64,000 nucleotides of DNA from Azospirillum brasilense (GCF_007827795.1 NZ_VITI01000002.1:310001-374000), one strand, 5' to 3'; numbered from the stretch's first letter, positions 1 to 9,680 are shown. Notes: generated from the sequence alone by a model not told the origin. A program made the numbers and translations.

Positions 1-1195
1 AGTAGGCTTCGAATTCGTCGGGATGGCGGTCCCTCATGGCGATGTGCAGACGGTCCCACAGCACCGTCCCCATGGCGTCGGGAAAGGCCTCCCACAAACG
101 CTGTCCGGTCAGATCGCTGCTGCCGCCCATCAGGCCGCGCGCGCGTCCGTTCATGTAGACGATGCGCCAGGACCGGTCGATCTCGTAGACGCCGTCCGTC
201 GTGCTTTCCAAAATGGCGTGGGATCGCCGGTCAGCCTCCGCCGCGGCTTCCGCCACCCGCGCGCGCCGCTCCGCCTCCTCCCGCCGGTGGTGGGAGCGGG
301 CAAGGGCCCAGGCGACCAGCGCCGCCACCGCCAGCGCGCCCAGCCCGCCGCCGGCGACCGCGTAGACCGTGCGCCGCGCCGCCGCCTGGATCGGTTCGGC
401 CGGCGTCCCGAGGGTCAGAAACCAGCCGGGCGCCGCCACCGAGCCGGCCTTCGCCGACAGCACCTCCTGCCCCTGCTGGGTACGGGACAGGAAAAACTCG
501 TCGCCGGTTTTCAGCGCCTGGGCAAGAGACTCGTGCGCCGGCTTTCCGACCATTGGGTCGAAGGCCGTTTCGGACCTCGTCCGGGCGATGAAGCGCCCAT
601 CGCGGTCGAAAAGCGCGACGATCCAGTTCGGCGTCGCCACCTGATCGACCAGAACCTGACGCAGGGACCAGGCCCGTACATAGGCGGTCAGGACCAGCCG
701 CACCTCGCCCACGCCCCAAACCGGCACGCTGACCGCGAAGACCGGCTCCACCTTGCCGGCCGGGTCGCTGATGACGCCGCTGACCCAGACCTCTCCCGAC
801 CGGAACACACGGTCCGCCTGGGCGGACCGTGCAGCCGGATCGATGTCGTTGGCTTCCGGTTCCTGAGGCCTGTGGAGCAGGGCGACGTCACCCTGGCGGT
901 CGCGAACCTCCAGGGCGACCCAATCCGAACGCTGGCGCAGCGCACGTTCCGACCGCTCCATCCAAACGGCGCGGTCACCAAGGTCCAGCGAACGGGCTGA
1001 GGACATGATTTCAAGCGCGCTGCGCGTCATAAGGACGCGCCCGTCCACCGTCCGAACCGCCGCATCGGTAGCGTGGCGGACCAGTTCTTCCACCGACCGT
1101 TCCTGTTGACGATCGACCAGCATGATCGAGGCCACCGCAAAGGCGACGAGCGGAAGAAGCGCCAGCAGGGCCACGAAGGGGAGACGAAGGCGCAT
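1..1195 (-). CDS. Membrane sensor protein with Cache-like and PAS domains (3' end outside window)
   Basis: An open minus-strand frame runs from an ATG at 1195 off the window edge with no stop, about 398 codons. It opens with a signal-anchor helix (residues about 1-20), then a periplasmic region of about 230 residues with the look of a double Cache sensor (WIVALFDRDGRFIART and a GWFLTLGTP strand), a second membrane helix rich in Ala, Gly and Leu around residue 290, a charged coiled linker (HHRREEAERRARVAEAAAEA), and a PAS-type start (ILESTTDGVYEIDRSWRIVY). This is the layout of a membrane-bound histidine kinase or diguanylate cyclase, but the output domain lies beyond position 1, so the enzymatic class cannot be decided. 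The ligand is unknown. No strong ribosome site is visible before the ATG. Confidence 0.8.
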   Translation of the reverse strand, partial: MRLRLPFVALLALLPLVAFAVASIMLVDRQQERSVEELVRHATDAAVRTVDGRVLMTRSALEIMSSARSLDLGDRAVWMERSERALRQRSDWVALEVRDRQGDVALLHRPQEPEANDIDPAARSAQADRVFRSGEVWVSGVISDPAGKVEPVFAVSVPVWGVGEVRLVLTAYVRAWSLRQVLVDQVATPNWIVALFDRDGRFIARTRSETAFDPMVGKPAHESLAQALKTGDEFFLSRTQQGQEVLSAKAGSVAAPGWFLTLGTPAEPIQAAARRTVYAVAGGGLGALAVAALVAWALARSHHRREEAERRARVAEAAAEADRRSHAILESTTDGVYEIDRSWRIVYMNGRARGLMGGSSDLTGQRLWEAFPDAMGTVLWDRLHIAMRDRHPDEFEAY

Positions 1196-1467
1196 ACCCG
1201 ATTTTCACAAACAGTTGACGACACCCACTATAGACAGACACTCAGGCGACTCCCACAGAATCCGCCCGTCTATCACTACTTTCAACAGGAGCCGGGTGAA
1301 GTTCTTGAAATCCTCAAATGAAAGTTGGGTGCGCCAAAAAAGGTGGCAATGTGCGGAGCACAGGACCGCAAGCCGTCACAGCCCTGAATTGTCGATGCCC
1401 AAATATCGATGGCGGGCCTGCGGGAATTCGATTTGCCGCGGAGACAGGCGCGCGGCACAGTGGCGCA

Positions 1468-2733
1468 ATGCCTGATTCCGTGCCCCACTCCGCTTCCGCC
1501 GCCCGGCGCGGCGACATCCGCTTCGGCGAGTTCGTCGCGCTCATGGCCCTTCTGATGGCGCTGACGGCGCTGTCCATCGACATCATGCTGGTCGCCTTGC
1601 CGGAGATCGCCCACACATTCGGCGTGGTGCGGGAAAACGACCGGCAGCTCGTCATCACCGCCTACATGCTGGGCTTCGCCGTCGGACAGCCCTTTCACGG
1701 GCCGCTGTCCGACCGGTTCGGGCGCAAACCGGTGCTGGCCGCCGGTCTGGTGATCTTCGCCATCGGGTCGCTGGGCGCGGTCTTCGCCCCCAGCTTCACG
1801 ACGCTGCTGGCCGCCCGCGCGCTGCAGGGCTTCGGCGCCGCCGCGCCGCGCGTCGTCGCCATCGCCATCGTGCGCGACCGCTTCGTCGGGCGCGACATGG
1901 CGCGGGTGATGTCCTTCGTCATGATGATCTTCATCATCGTGCCGATCATCGCCCCGGCCCTGGGCGAGGGAATCCTGCATCTCGGCACTTGGCCGTGGGT
2001 GTTCGGCGCGCTGTTCCTGGCCGCCGTCGCCGCCTTCGCCTGGTCGATGCTGCGGCTGGCGGAAACCCGCGCGGCGGAGGATCGGCTGCCGCTGTCTCCC
2101 GCGGCGCTCGGCCACGCCTTTGGCAAGGTGGTGACGACCCGCGCGACGGTCGGCTACACCGCCGCCATGGGCCTGCTGTTCGGCGGGCTGCTGAGCTATG
2201 TGGGCAGCGCCCAGCAGATTTTCGTGGACGTCTACGGGCTGGGGGCGATGTTCCCGGTGGCCTTCGGCGCGATCGCCGGGGTGATGGCCCTGGCCTCGCT
2301 GGTGAATGCGCGGCTGGTCGGGCGGGTCGGTATGCACCGGGTGTCGCACGTCGCCCTGATCGGCTACGCGCTGACCGGACTCGCCATGGCGCTGCTGGGC
2401 TTTCCGGAGCATCCGCCACTGCTCGGCCTCGGCCTGTTCATGGCGGCGATCTTCTTTTGCTTTGGCCTGATCGCTCCCAACTTCAACGCCATGGCGATGG
2501 AGCCGCTGGGCCATGTGGCGGGCATGGGGTCGTCCTTCGTCGGCTTCTTCAGCACCGGCATGGCGGCGGTGGTCGGCTGGATCGTCGGCCAGTCCTTCGA
2601 CGGCACCGTGCGCCCCCTGACCATCGGCTTCACCGTGCTGGGCGTGCTGGCGCTGCTGACCGTCCTGGTGACGGAGCGCGGGACGCTGATGCGCTCCACC
2701 CACGCCGCGGCAGCAGTGCAGCCGGGGGATTGA
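1468..2733 (+). CDS. Bcr/CflA-family MFS drug exporter
   Basis: Predicted inner-membrane proton-coupled exporter of 421 residues with about 12 hydrophobic segments. The MFS signature between helices 2 and 3 reads PLSDRFGRKPVL, followed by RALQGFGAAAPRVVAIAIVRD, typical of the Bcr/CflA branch that exports drugs such as bicyclomycin and chloramphenicol. The frame is open further upstream (an ATG at 1318), but the ATG at 1468 places the first membrane helix about 25 residues in, as usual for the family; the upstream stretch has no membrane-protein character. It stands between a divergent sensor gene and a LysR gene 133 bp downstream, so it is probably transcribed alone. Substrate not predictable. 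Confidence 0.85.
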   Translation: MPDSVPHSASAARRGDIRFGEFVALMALLMALTALSIDIMLVALPEIAHTFGVVRENDRQLVITAYMLGFAVGQPFHGPLSDRFGRKPVLAAGLVIFAIGSLGAVFAPSFTTLLAARALQGFGAAAPRVVAIAIVRDRFVGRDMARVMSFVMMIFIIVPIIAPALGEGILHLGTWPWVFGALFLAAVAAFAWSMLRLAETRAAEDRLPLSPAALGHAFGKVVTTRATVGYTAAMGLLFGGLLSYVGSAQQIFVDVYGLGAMFPVAFGAIAGVMALASLVNARLVGRVGMHRVSHVALIGYALTGLAMALLGFPEHPPLLGLGLFMAAIFFCFGLIAPNFNAMAMEPLGHVAGMGSSFVGFFSTGMAAVVGWIVGQSFDGTVRPLTIGFTVLGVLALLTVLVTERGTLMRSTHAAAAVQPGD

Positions 2734-2866
2734 CGTCCCGGGAGGGGGGCATCGGCCGGCAAGGCGTCTGCGTCCTTGCCGGCGGTGTGTCCAATTCGGC
2801 ATAACGTCCACGACGCCCCTGGAGGGCGCCGAGCGGGCACTGGCCCATCACGCGCGGGAGGGGACT

Positions 2867-3799
2867 GTGTTCCGCAAATTCGTCTATCTGCTGGCCCTGG
2901 CGCGCGAGCAGCATTTCGGCCGGGCGGCGGAGGCCTGCCACGTCTCCCAGCCGACGCTGTCCAACGCCATCCGCCAGCTCGAGGACGAGCTGCGCGTGCC
3001 CATCGTCGAGCGCGGGCAGAAATTCTCCGGCTTCACGCCGGAGGGGCTGAAGGTGCTGGAGTATGCCCGCCGCATCGTCGCGGAGCGGGACGGGCTTTAT
3101 CAGGAGCTGACGGCGCTGGGCCAGGGCCTGTCCGGCCATCTGCGCATCGGAGCCATCCCCACCGCCCTGCCCGCCGTCCCCCATGTTCTGGCCCGCTTCG
3201 CCGAGCGCTACCCGCAGATCCGCTCCAGCGTGCGCTCGCTCAGTTCGCGGGACATCCAGCGCGACCTCGACGGGTTCGAGCTGGACGCCGCCGTTACTTA
3301 TCTCGACAACGAGCCGCTGAGCAACGTCCGCACCGTGCCGATGTTTTCGGAGCGCTACTTCCTGCTGGCCCAGCGCCGCCAGGTGCGGGAGGGCGCCACC
3401 AGCATCCGCTGGACCGACGCGGCGGAGCTGCCGCTGTGCCTGCTCACCCCCGACATGCAGAACCGGCGCATCGCCGACACCGCCTTCCGCATGGCCGACC
3501 GGACGGTGGTCCCGCTGATGGAGACGAACTCCATCGTCACCATCTACACGATCGTGCGCAGCGGTCTGGCCGCCAGCGTGGTGCCGAGCCAGCTCCTGAC
3601 CCTGGTTGCCCGCCACCCCGATCTGGTGGCCCTGCCGCTGACCGAGCCGGACCTGACCTACGCCGTCGGACTCGTCTACGCCGACCGCGAACCGCCGGCC
3701 CCGCTCGCCAAGGCGCTCGCCGCCGTGGCGGCGGAACCGGGCCTTGCCGAACGCGTGCGTTCTTTGACCGACGAGGCGCTGGCCCCCTGGGGTCTCTAA
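2867..3799 (+). CDS. fdsR: LysR-type regulator, probable regulator of the formate dehydrogenase operon
   Basis: LysR-family transcription factor of 310 residues, starting at a GTG with a strong GGGAGGGG ribosome site just before it. Residues 1-60 form the winged helix-turn-helix (FGRAAEACHVSQPTLSNAIRQLEDEL); the rest is the periplasmic-binding-protein-like effector domain (GHLRIGAIPTALPAVPHVLARF). The domain resembles the OxyR/CynR side of the family. It lies directly upstream of, and on the same strand as, fdsGBACD; in Cupriavidus a LysR regulator named FdsR controls the same operon, so the name is by family knowledge and synteny. A perfect dyad with ATAG-N7-CTAT spacing lies in the gap before fdsG and is the obvious candidate target. 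Effector (formate or other) is not shown by sequence. Confidence 0.8.
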   Translation: MFRKFVYLLALAREQHFGRAAEACHVSQPTLSNAIRQLEDELRVPIVERGQKFSGFTPEGLKVLEYARRIVAERDGLYQELTALGQGLSGHLRIGAIPTALPAVPHVLARFAERYPQIRSSVRSLSSRDIQRDLDGFELDAAVTYLDNEPLSNVRTVPMFSERYFLLAQRRQVREGATSIRWTDAAELPLCLLTPDMQNRRIADTAFRMADRTVVPLMETNSIVTIYTIVRSGLAASVVPSQLLTLVARHPDLVALPLTEPDLTYAVGLVYADREPPAPLAKALAAVAAEPGLAERVRSLTDEALAPWGL

Positions 3800-3840
3800 A
3801 AAGGGCTATGATCTCAACAGCATAACCGCGCGGTCCGTGT

Positions 3841-3863
3841 GGTGATAGGGAAACCCTATCACC
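3841..3863. promoter_or_regulatory. Perfect palindrome upstream of fdsG, candidate LysR operator
   Basis: Ten-base arms GGTGATAGGG and CCCTATCACC are perfectly complementary around an AAA centre. Inside lies ATAG-N7-CTAT, the spacing used by OxyR-like LysR proteins. It sits 42 bp after the LysR stop and 104 bp before the fdsG start. There is no T-tract after it, so an operator is more likely than a terminator. Confidence 0.6.
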
Positions 3864-3967
3864 GCATCAGAAAATCAAATTTGCGCGCCTCCCCCAATGT
3901 CCGTAACGCTGACGGACGAGACACCAACGAAGCGCCGCCGATCCAGGCGGGCGCGGGGGAGGAGACC

Positions 3968-4456
3968 ATGAACGCCCGATCTCCATGGAGCGAGGACCGC
4001 GCCACGGCGGTGATCGCCGCCAACCGTCACCTGCGTGGGGCGCTGCTGCCGATGCTGCACGCTCTGCAGGAAGAGTTCGGCTGCATCGACGAGGAGGCCA
4101 TCCCGCTGCTGGCGCGTGAGCTGAACCTGTCGCGCGCCGACGTGCACGGGGTGGTGTCCTTCTACCACGAGTTCCGCCGCAGCCGTCCGGGCCGCCACAC
4201 GATCAAGGTCTGCCGGGCCGAGGCCTGCCAGTCGATGAACGCCGACGGGCTGATCGACCACATCCGCCGCCGCCTGAAGGTGGACTTCCACGAGACCACC
4301 GCCGACGACGCCTTCTCGCTGGAGCCGGTCTTCTGCCTGGGCAACTGCGCCCTGGCCCCCGCCGTGATGGTGGACGAGACGCTGCACGGCCGGGTCAGCC
4401 CGGCCCGCTTCGACGCCATCACCGCCTCCACCCTGGCCACGGAGGCTGCACGATGA
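3968..4456 (+). CDS. fdsG: NAD-dependent formate dehydrogenase gamma subunit
   Basis: Small electron-transfer subunit (162 residues) of the soluble molybdenum formate dehydrogenase, homologous to the NuoE 24-kDa subunit of complex I. It carries the thioredoxin-like [2Fe-2S] site with cysteine pairs CRAEAC and CLGNC, the C-x4-C plus C-x3-C pattern of the family. An ATG is available further upstream (3839), but the start at 3968 has a strong GGGGGAGGAG ribosome site and gives the usual family length; the upstream extension would also cover the operator palindrome. It is the first gene of a five-gene operon and its stop overlaps the fdsB start by four bases (ATGA). The subunit passes electrons between the FdsA clusters and the flavin subunit FdsB in the cytoplasm. 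Confidence 0.93.
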   Translation: MNARSPWSEDRATAVIAANRHLRGALLPMLHALQEEFGCIDEEAIPLLARELNLSRADVHGVVSFYHEFRRSRPGRHTIKVCRAEACQSMNADGLIDHIRRRLKVDFHETTADDAFSLEPVFCLGNCALAPAVMVDETLHGRVSPARFDAITASTLATEAAR

Positions 4457-6018
4457 GCGAGCCCCTGCACACGGTCTACGTGCCGCGCGACGCCGCCGCC
4501 CTGTCGGTGGGCGCCGACGAGACGGCCGCCGCCATCCGCGCCGAGGCCACCCGGCGCGGCATCCCGCTGCGCATCGTCCGCAACGGCTCCCGCGGCATGC
4601 TGTGGATCGAGACTCTGGTCGAGGTGGAGACGCCCGAGGGCCGCGTCGCCTACGGCCCGGTGATGGCCGAGGACGTGGCCGGGCTATTCGACGCCGGCTT
4701 CCTGGAGGGCGCCGACCACGCGCTGGCCCACGGCCTGACCGAGAAGATCCCCTACTTCGCCAAGCAGGAGCGGCTGACCTTCGCCCGCTGCGGCATCATC
4801 GACCCGCTGTCGGTCGAAGATTACCGGCTGCACGGCGGTTTCCGCGGGCTGGAGCGGGCGCTCGCCATGACCCCGGCGGAGATCGTGACGGAGGTCACCG
4901 AGTCCGGCCTGCGCGGCCGCGGCGGCGCCGGCTTCCCGACCGGCATCAAGTGGAACACGGTGCTGAACGCCAAGGCGGACCAGAAATACATCTGCTGCAA
5001 CGCCGACGAGGGCGACAGCGGCACCTTCGCCGACCGCATGATCATGGAGGGCGACCCCTTCTGCCTGATCGAGGGCATGACCATCGCCGCCATCGCGGTG
5101 GGCGCCACCGAGGGCTACATCTACATCCGTTCCGAGTACCCGCACGCCGTCGCGACGATGCGCGAGGCGATCCGGCTGGCCTATGACGAGAAGTGGCTGG
5201 GCGACGAGATCCACGGCACCGGCCACCGCTTCCACCTCGACGTCCGCGTCGGCGCCGGCGCCTACATCTGCGGCGAGGAGACCTCCATGCTGGAAAGCCT
5301 GGAGGGCAAGCGCGGCACCGTCCGGGCCAAGCCGCCGCTGCCGGCACTGGAGGGTCTGTTCGGCAAGCCGACCGTCGTCAACAACGTGCTGTCGCTGACC
5401 TCGGTCCCGATCATCCTGGACAAGGGCGCCAGCTACTACCGCGACTTCGGCGTCGGCCGCTCGCGCGGCACGCTGGCCTTCCAGCTCGCCGGCAACATCA
5501 AGCACGGTGGCATCGTCGAGAAGGCCTTCGGCGTCACCCTGCACGAGTTGCTCTACGAGTTCGGCGGCGGCACCATCACGGGCCGTCCGATCCGCGCGGT
5601 GCAGGCCGGCGGCCCGCTGGGCGCCTATCTGCCGCCCTCGCTGTTCGACCTGCCGAAGGATTACGAGGCCTTTGCCGCGGTCGAGGCGATGGTCGGCCAC
5701 GGCGGTATCGTCGTCTTCGACGACAGCGTGGACATGGCCAGGCAGGCCCGCTTCGCCATGGAGTTCTGCGCCGCCGAATCCTGCGGCAAGTGTACGCCCT
5801 GCCGCATCGGCGCGGTGCGCGGTGTCGAGGTGATGGACCGCATCATCGCCGGCGACAAGGTGGCGAAGAACATCACGCTGCTCAACGACCTGTGCGAGGT
5901 CATGACCGACGGCTCGCTCTGCGCCATGGGCGGCATGACGCCGATCCCGGTGCGCAGCGCCCTGAAGCACTTCCCCGAGGATTTCACCCGCAGCCCCGCG
6001 GCTGTCGCGGCCGAGTGA
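4453..6018 (+). CDS. fdsB: NAD-dependent formate dehydrogenase beta subunit (FMN/NAD-binding)
   Basis: Diaphorase subunit of 521 residues, homologous to NuoF with a NuoE-like N-terminal extension (residues 1-100). Visible motifs: the NADH/FMN glycine-rich loop RGRGGAGFPTGIKW (about 155-168), the FMN site GAYICGEETSMLESLEGKRG, and the N3-type [4Fe-4S] ligands C444, C447, C450 (ESCGKCTPC) with C490 as likely fourth. It transfers formate electrons to NAD+. The start overlaps the fdsG stop (ATGA), indicating translational coupling, and fdsA follows after 19 bp. Length and motifs are those expected of an intact FdsB; nothing is missing. Confidence 0.95.
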   Translation: MSEPLHTVYVPRDAAALSVGADETAAAIRAEATRRGIPLRIVRNGSRGMLWIETLVEVETPEGRVAYGPVMAEDVAGLFDAGFLEGADHALAHGLTEKIPYFAKQERLTFARCGIIDPLSVEDYRLHGGFRGLERALAMTPAEIVTEVTESGLRGRGGAGFPTGIKWNTVLNAKADQKYICCNADEGDSGTFADRMIMEGDPFCLIEGMTIAAIAVGATEGYIYIRSEYPHAVATMREAIRLAYDEKWLGDEIHGTGHRFHLDVRVGAGAYICGEETSMLESLEGKRGTVRAKPPLPALEGLFGKPTVVNNVLSLTSVPIILDKGASYYRDFGVGRSRGTLAFQLAGNIKHGGIVEKAFGVTLHELLYEFGGGTITGRPIRAVQAGGPLGAYLPPSLFDLPKDYEAFAAVEAMVGHGGIVVFDDSVDMARQARFAMEFCAAESCGKCTPCRIGAVRGVEVMDRIIAGDKVAKNITLLNDLCEVMTDGSLCAMGGMTPIPVRSALKHFPEDFTRSPAAVAAE

Positions 6019-6037
6019 GCGGAAAGGACCAGATCCC

Positions 6038-8866
6038 ATGTCCATCCAAGACATCGATTACGGCACCCCGGCCCGCGAGTCCGCCACCATGGTGACGCTG
6101 GACATCGACGGCCGCACGGTGACCGTGCCGGAAGGCACCTCGGTGATGCGCGCGGCGATGGAAGCCGGCATCACCGTCCCCAAGCTGTGCGCCACCGACA
6201 TGCTGGACGCCTACGGCTCCTGCCGCCTGTGCATGGTGGAGATCGAGGGGCGGCGCGGCACGCCGGCCTCCTGCACCACGCCGGTCGCCCCGGGCATGAA
6301 GGTGCACACCCAGAACGAACGTCTGGGCCGGCTGCGCCGCGGCGTGATGGAGCTGTACATCTCTGACCACCCGCTGGACTGCCTGACCTGCCCGACCAAC
6401 GGCAATTGCGAGCTTCAGGACATGGCCGGCGCGGTCGGCCTGCGCAACGTCCGCTACGGCTACGAGGGTGAGAACCACCGCTCCGCCGTGAAGGACGAGA
6501 GCAACCCCTACTTCACCTTCGACCCGTCCAAATGCATCGTCTGCTCCCGCTGCGTGCGGGCCTGCGGCGAGGTCCAGGGCACCTTCGCCCTGACCATCGA
6601 CGGGCGTGGCTTCGACAGCAAGGTGTCGCCGGGCGCGCTCGAACAGTTCATGGACAGCGAGTGCGTGTCCTGCGGCGCCTGCGTCCAGGCCTGCCCGACC
6701 GCGACCCTGACCGAGAAGTCGCTGATCGAGCTGGGCCAGCCGGAGCACAGCGTCATCACCACCTGCGCCTATTGCGGCGTCGGCTGCTCCTTCAAGGCGG
6801 AGATGAAGGGCACTACCGTGGTCCGCATGGTCCCCCACAAGGACGGCGGCGCCAACGAGGGCCATTCCTGCGTCAAGGGCCGCTTCGCCTGGGGCTACGC
6901 CACCCACGCCGACCGCCAGATGAAGCCGATGATCCGCGAGAGCATCGACGATCCGTGGCGCACCGTGTCCTGGGAGGAGGCGATCACCTACGCCGCCACC
7001 CGCCTGCGCGCAGTCCAGCAGAAGTACGGCCGCGGCTCCATCGGCGGCATCACCTCGTCCCGTTGCACGAACGAGGAGGTGTATGTCGTACAGAAGATGA
7101 TCCGCGCCGCCTTCGGCAACAACAACGTCGACACCTGCGCCCGCGTCTGCCACTCCCCGACCGGCTACGGCCTGAAGCAGACCTTCGGCACCTCCGCCGG
7201 CACGCAGGACTTCAAGAGCGTCGACAAGTCCGATGTGATCCTGGTCATCGGCGCCAACCCGACGGATGGCCACCCGGTCTTCGGCTCCCGCATGAAGAAG
7301 CGGCTGCGCCAGGGCGCCAAGCTGATCGTCATCGACCCGCGCCGCATCGACCTCGTGCGCAGCCCGCACGTCTCGGCCACGCATCACCTCCAGCTCCGTC
7401 CCGGCACCAACGTCGCCGCGATGAACGCGCTGGCCCATGTGATCGTGACCGAGGATCTGGTCGACCGCAATTTCGTGGCCGACCGCTGCGACCCGATGGA
7501 GTTCGCCCGTTGGGAAGCCTTTGTCCGCGACCCGCGCCACTCCCCGGAGAACACCGAGCAGTACACCGGCATCCCGGCGGCGGAGATGCGCGCGGCGGCC
7601 CGGCTCTACGCCACGGGCGGCAACGCGGCGATCTATTATGGCCTGGGCGTGACTGAGCACAGCCAGGGTTCCACCGCCGTGATGGGCATGGCGAACCTCG
7701 CCATGGCGACCGGCAACATCGGGCGTGACGGCGTCGGGGTGAACCCGCTGCGCGGCCAGAACAACGTCCAGGGCTCCTGCGACATGGGCTCCTTCCCGCA
7801 CGAGCTGACCGGCTACCGCCACGTCTCCGACGACGTGGTCCGCCAGCAGTTCGAGGAGGTGTGGAACGCCGCGCTCGACCCCGAGCCGGGCCTGCGCATC
7901 CCCAACATGTTCGACTCCGCGGTGGACGGCACCTTCATGGGCCTGTTCGTCCAGGGCGAGGACATCGCCCAGTCCGACCCGAACACCCAGCATGTGTTCG
8001 CCGCCCTGCGGGCCATGGAGATCGTCGTGGTGCAGGACCTGTTCCTGAACGAGACCGCGGCCTTCGCCCATGTCTTCCTGCCCGGCACCTCCTTCCTGGA
8101 GAAGGACGGCACCTTCACCAACGCCGAGCGCCGCATCAACCGCGTCCGCCCGGTGATGCCGTCCAAGACCGGCAAGCAGGAATGGGAGGTCGTCTGCGAT
8201 CTGGCCACCGCCATGGGCTATCCCATGTTCTACCGGAGCGGCGCGCAGATCATGGACGAGATCGCCCGCCTGACCCCGAGCTTCTCCGGCGTCAGCTTCG
8301 CGAAGCTGGACCGGGTGGGCAGCGTGCAATGGCCGTGCACCGACGAGGACTCGGTCGGCACCCCGATCATGCACGCCGACGGCTTCGTCCGCGAAGGCAA
8401 GGCGTCCCAGGGCCGCTTCATGATCACCGAGTATGTGCCGACGGAGGAGCGGGCCTCCCGCTTCTACCCGCTGATCCTGACGACGGGCCGCATCCTCAGC
8501 CACTACAACGTCGGCGCCCAGACCCGCCGCACCGCCAACGTGGCGTGGCACCCGGAGGACATCCTGGAGGTCCACGCCCACGACGCCGAGGAGCGGGGCA
8601 TCCGCGACGGCGATCTGGTCTCCATCGCCAGCCGCGTCGGCGCCACCACGCTGCGGGCGCGCATCTCCGACCGGATGCCGCAGGGGGTGGTCTACACCAC
8701 CTTCCACCACCCCGTGACCGGGGCCAACGTCGTCACCACCGAGAATTCGGATTGGGCCACCAACTGCCCCGAATACAAGGTGACCGCGGTGCAGGTGACG
8801 CTGAGCAACCACCCGTCCGATTGGCAGATCCGCCGCGGCGACCTGGTGGAAGTGGCGGCGGAGTAA
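6038..8866 (+). CDS. fdsA: NAD-dependent formate dehydrogenase alpha (catalytic molybdenum) subunit
   Basis: Catalytic subunit of 942 residues that oxidises formate to CO2 at a bis-MGD molybdenum site. Domains in order: [2Fe-2S] ferredoxin (C51, C62, C65, C79), NuoG-like His-Cys cluster (H111, C115, C118, C124), two [4Fe-4S] ferredoxin motifs (C166/169/172/176 and C209/212/215/219), the N-terminal cluster of the molybdopterin domain (C243, C246, C250, C278), and the molybdopterin oxidoreductase domain. The molybdenum ligand is most likely C371 followed by H372 in CHSPTGYG; it is a true cysteine rather than selenocysteine, as in the oxygen-tolerant FdsABG enzymes. The 3' third is the molydopterin dinucleotide-binding domain. 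A good ribosome site (GGAAAGG) precedes the ATG. Confidence 0.96.
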   Translation: MSIQDIDYGTPARESATMVTLDIDGRTVTVPEGTSVMRAAMEAGITVPKLCATDMLDAYGSCRLCMVEIEGRRGTPASCTTPVAPGMKVHTQNERLGRLRRGVMELYISDHPLDCLTCPTNGNCELQDMAGAVGLRNVRYGYEGENHRSAVKDESNPYFTFDPSKCIVCSRCVRACGEVQGTFALTIDGRGFDSKVSPGALEQFMDSECVSCGACVQACPTATLTEKSLIELGQPEHSVITTCAYCGVGCSFKAEMKGTTVVRMVPHKDGGANEGHSCVKGRFAWGYATHADRQMKPMIRESIDDPWRTVSWEEAITYAATRLRAVQQKYGRGSIGGITSSRCTNEEVYVVQKMIRAAFGNNNVDTCARVCHSPTGYGLKQTFGTSAGTQDFKSVDKSDVILVIGANPTDGHPVFGSRMKKRLRQGAKLIVIDPRRIDLVRSPHVSATHHLQLRPGTNVAAMNALAHVIVTEDLVDRNFVADRCDPMEFARWEAFVRDPRHSPENTEQYTGIPAAEMRAAARLYATGGNAAIYYGLGVTEHSQGSTAVMGMANLAMATGNIGRDGVGVNPLRGQNNVQGSCDMGSFPHELTGYRHVSDDVVRQQFEEVWNAALDPEPGLRIPNMFDSAVDGTFMGLFVQGEDIAQSDPNTQHVFAALRAMEIVVVQDLFLNETAAFAHVFLPGTSFLEKDGTFTNAERRINRVRPVMPSKTGKQEWEVVCDLATAMGYPMFYRSGAQIMDEIARLTPSFSGVSFAKLDRVGSVQWPCTDEDSVGTPIMHADGFVREGKASQGRFMITEYVPTEERASRFYPLILTTGRILSHYNVGAQTRRTANVAWHPEDILEVHAHDAEERGIRDGDLVSIASRVGATTLRARISDRMPQGVVYTTFHHPVTGANVVTTENSDWATNCPEYKVTAVQVTLSNHPSDWQIRRGDLVEVAAE

Positions 8867-8894
8867 GGCGCAAACGCGCAGCGGAGGACCAGCC

Positions 8895-9680
8895 ATGCTC
8901 ACCCACGCCCATTCCCGGCCGGCCAGCGGCACCGGCTTTCCGGAGGCGGCCAATCAGGCTGACGTGACATGGCTGGTCGCCGAGGAGACTCCGGTGGCGT
9001 TCGAATACAACGGACGCTCCCACGCCGTGATGATGGCGACGCCCGCCGATCTGGAGGACTTCGCGCTCGGCTTCAGCCTGTGCGAGGAAATCGTCGGCAG
9101 CGCCGCCGACATCGACCGCATCGCTGTGCGTCCGGTGGAGGACGGCATCATCCTATCCATCGAGGCGGACCCGTTGCGTCTTCTGCGCGGCTCGCTCCGC
9201 CGCCGTTCCATGGAAGGGCGGAGCGGCTGCGGCCTGTGCGGGGTGGACAGCCTCGCCAACGCCGTGCGCGAGCCGCCGAAAGTGACGGCGGGCTTCACCC
9301 CGTCGGTTGAGGCGGTGGCCGCCGCCTTCGTCACCCTGCCCGACCATCAGCCGATGAATCGCGCCAACAGGTCGCTTCACGCTGCGGCCTGGGCCGGTCC
9401 CGACGGGCGCATCCTGATGACGCGCGAGGATGTCGGGCGCCACAACGCGCTCGACAAGCTGGCCGGCGCTCTGGCCCGTGCAGAAATCGACCCGTCCAGC
9501 GGCTTTGCGGTGATGAGCAGCCGTTGCAGCTTCGAGCTGGTTCAGAAGGCGGCGACCATCGGCATCCCCATGCTCGCCACCATTTCCGCCCCCACGGCGC
9601 TGGCTCTGAAGCTCGCCCGCGCCGCCGGCATGACCTTGGCCGCCCGCGCGCGCGGCAACGGCGTCATGCTGTTCCGTTAA
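8895..9680 (+). CDS. fdhD: FdhD-family formate dehydrogenase accessory protein (FdsC)
   Basis: Accessory protein of 261 residues needed to insert or sulfurate the bis-MGD cofactor before it enters FdsA; in fds operons it is called FdsC. The family's paired cysteines are C112 and C115 in CGLCG, and the conserved GRHNALDKLAGAL segment and the C-terminal FAVMSSRCSFELVQKAA region are present. It lies 28 bp after fdsA and before fdsD, the standard fdsGBACD order. FdsC proteins of Rhodobacter and Cupriavidus bind the cofactor without the loop cysteines being essential in all cases, so sulfurtransferase activity is not certain here, although both cysteines are kept. Confidence 0.92.
   Translation: MLTHAHSRPASGTGFPEAANQADVTWLVAEETPVAFEYNGRSHAVMMATPADLEDFALGFSLCEEIVGSAADIDRIAVRPVEDGIILSIEADPLRLLRGSLRRRSMEGRSGCGLCGVDSLANAVREPPKVTAGFTPSVEAVAAAFVTLPDHQPMNRANRSLHAAAWAGPDGRILMTREDVGRHNALDKLAGALARAEIDPSSGFAVMSSRCSFELVQKAATIGIPMLATISAPTALALKLARAAGMTLAARARGNGVMLFR

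Noticed and set aside
5984-8953. 989-codon minus-strand frame opposite fdsA
   Set aside because: Same kind of antisense shadow; fdsA carries all expected cluster ligands.
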